From assembly GCF_003258595.1 (NCBI RefSeq), contig NZ_QHHQ01000004.1:434001-498000 (forward strand): DNA of 64,000 nt. Direction: 5' to 3'. The notes below the pieces were generated by a model, which was given only the letters and a program-made list of their open reading frames with translations, was not told the DNA's origin and searched no databases. This DNA is from Acuticoccus sediminis (GTDB lineage: Bacteria; Pseudomonadota; Alphaproteobacteria; Rhizobiales; Amorphaceae). A program made the translations under genes and the position numbers. Shown one piece after another: positions 63,443 to 64,000 of the stretch. Within the stretch, counting starts at the first letter, position 1. Each line of letters starts with the position of its first letter.

Positions 63443-64000
63443 GTGAAAAATGAGAAGCCCGCCGCGCGCCCTCGCGGTCGCCCCCGGGCGTTCGACCGCG
63501 ACGAGGCGCTGGCGAAGGCGGCGGAGACGTTCTGGGCGCTCGGCTACGAAGGGGCGTCGATCGCCGACCTCACGACGGCGATGGGCATCACGCCGCAGAG
63601 CCTCTACGCGGCCTTCTTCTCCAAGGCCGACCTCTATCGCGAGGCGCTTGGCTGGTATCAGGCCAACATCGGCGCCGCCGCCGGCTGCGCGCTGGACGAG
63701 GAGCCCGACGCCGTGGCCGCGCTGTCGCGCGTCCTTCGCGACAGCGCGGCCGAGTTCGCGCGGCCGGGCCGCCCCCGCGGCTGCATGGTGTCTACCGCCG
63801 TGCTCACCTGCGCCGTCGAGAACGCGAGCGTCGCACACCACGTCAGCGACCTGCGCGGCATGACCCTCGACGCCATCAGGACCCGGATCGAACGCGGTCT
63901 CGAGGAGGGGCAGCTCCGGGCCGACGTCGACCCGGCCCCCCTCGCCCGCTTCGTCGGCGCGATGATCCAGGGGATGTCCGTCCAGGCCCGGGACGGCGCG
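63443..64000 (+). CDS. TetR/AcrR-family transcriptional regulator (3' end outside window)
   Basis: The frame is open from GTG 63443 (or GTG 63434) to the last base, giving 186 residues without a stop. The N-terminal TetR helix-turn-helix is complete: 'RAFDRDEALAKAAETFWALG', then 'SIADLTTAMGITPQSLYAAF' and 'FSKADLYREAL'. The C-terminal ligand domain ('RGCMVSTAVLTCAVENA', 'FVGAMIQGMSVQARDGA') matches TetR regulators of the AefR/YxaF type with the GC-containing motif. Only the final few residues should be missing. It likely represses itself and the divergent esterase gene. Confidence 0.88.
   Translation, partial: MKNEKPAARPRGRPRAFDRDEALAKAAETFWALGYEGASIADLTTAMGITPQSLYAAFFSKADLYREALGWYQANIGAAAGCALDEEPDAVAALSRVLRDSAAEFARPGRPRGCMVSTAVLTCAVENASVAHHVSDLRGMTLDAIRTRIERGLEEGQLRADVDPAPLARFVGAMIQGMSVQARDGA

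Overview
The window is about 64 kb of very GC-rich DNA with dense, mostly operonic genes and no mobile elements, rRNA or CRISPR array that I can see. Gene content points to an alphaproteobacterium, most likely of the Hyphomicrobiales/Rhodobacterales type: a def-fmt-truA block, a Usg-family protein, an ATP-type PEP carboxykinase, TRAP transporters, and a sox locus with the soxSRT / soxVWXYZABCD order known from Pseudaminobacter-like bacteria. I cannot name the genus from sequence alone.

Layout. 1-2.4 kb: end of an ABC-F ATPase (Uup) and a SpoU-type RNA methyltransferase. 3.3-8.3 kb (minus): def, fmt, a family-61 glycosyltransferase, truA, mtnP and apt, partly translationally coupled. 8.4-10.8 kb (plus): a GhrA-like 2-hydroxyacid dehydrogenase and a dihydropyrimidinase. 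11-17.8 kb: envelope and unknown genes (secreted surface-antigen-like protein, zinc-ribbon membrane protein with an Asp/His-rich tract, two tandem PH-domain membrane proteins, a methyltransferase, Usg, YihY, an HD-like protein). 18-27.5 kb (plus): a TIM-barrel protein, PQQ-type sugar dehydrogenase, CAP-domain protein, CoA transferase scoAB, a trifunctional-type enoyl-CoA hydratase/3-hydroxyacyl-CoA dehydrogenase, and two glycosyltransferase-like genes. 27.5-29.5 kb: divergent LysR regulator and YeiH-type exporter.

29.5-39.1 kb (minus): a flotillin-like SPFH gene followed by an UrtABCDE/FmdDEF-type amide or urea ABC transporter. Its last ATPase (UrtE type) is fused in frame to a complete amidase, and a paralogous stand-alone amidase follows. 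This looks like an uptake-plus-hydrolysis module for amides. 39.3-42.3 kb (plus): a complete TRAP transporter.

42.3-45.2 kb: a compact cassette with a PqqD-HprK-like kinase fusion and a nucleotidyltransferase-like protein on the minus strand. A small Tat-signal protein ending in four Gly-Thr-Pro-Pro-Gly-His-Gly repeats is divergent on the plus strand and carries its own terminator. This resembles a peptide-modification (RiPP-like) system and is the best candidate for something undescribed.

45.3-55.6 kb: complete Kelly-Friedrich Sox thiosulfate oxidation locus (soxVWXYZABCD plus a DUF302 gene on minus; soxSRT on plus), with candidate SoxR operators over promoters in the soxS-soxV and soxW-soxX gaps. 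55.9-64 kb: pckA, a methyl-accepting chemotaxis protein, tRNA-Gln(CUG), a secreted alpha/beta-hydrolase-domain protein, a beta-lactamase-family serine hydrolase, and a divergent TetR regulator cut off by the window end.
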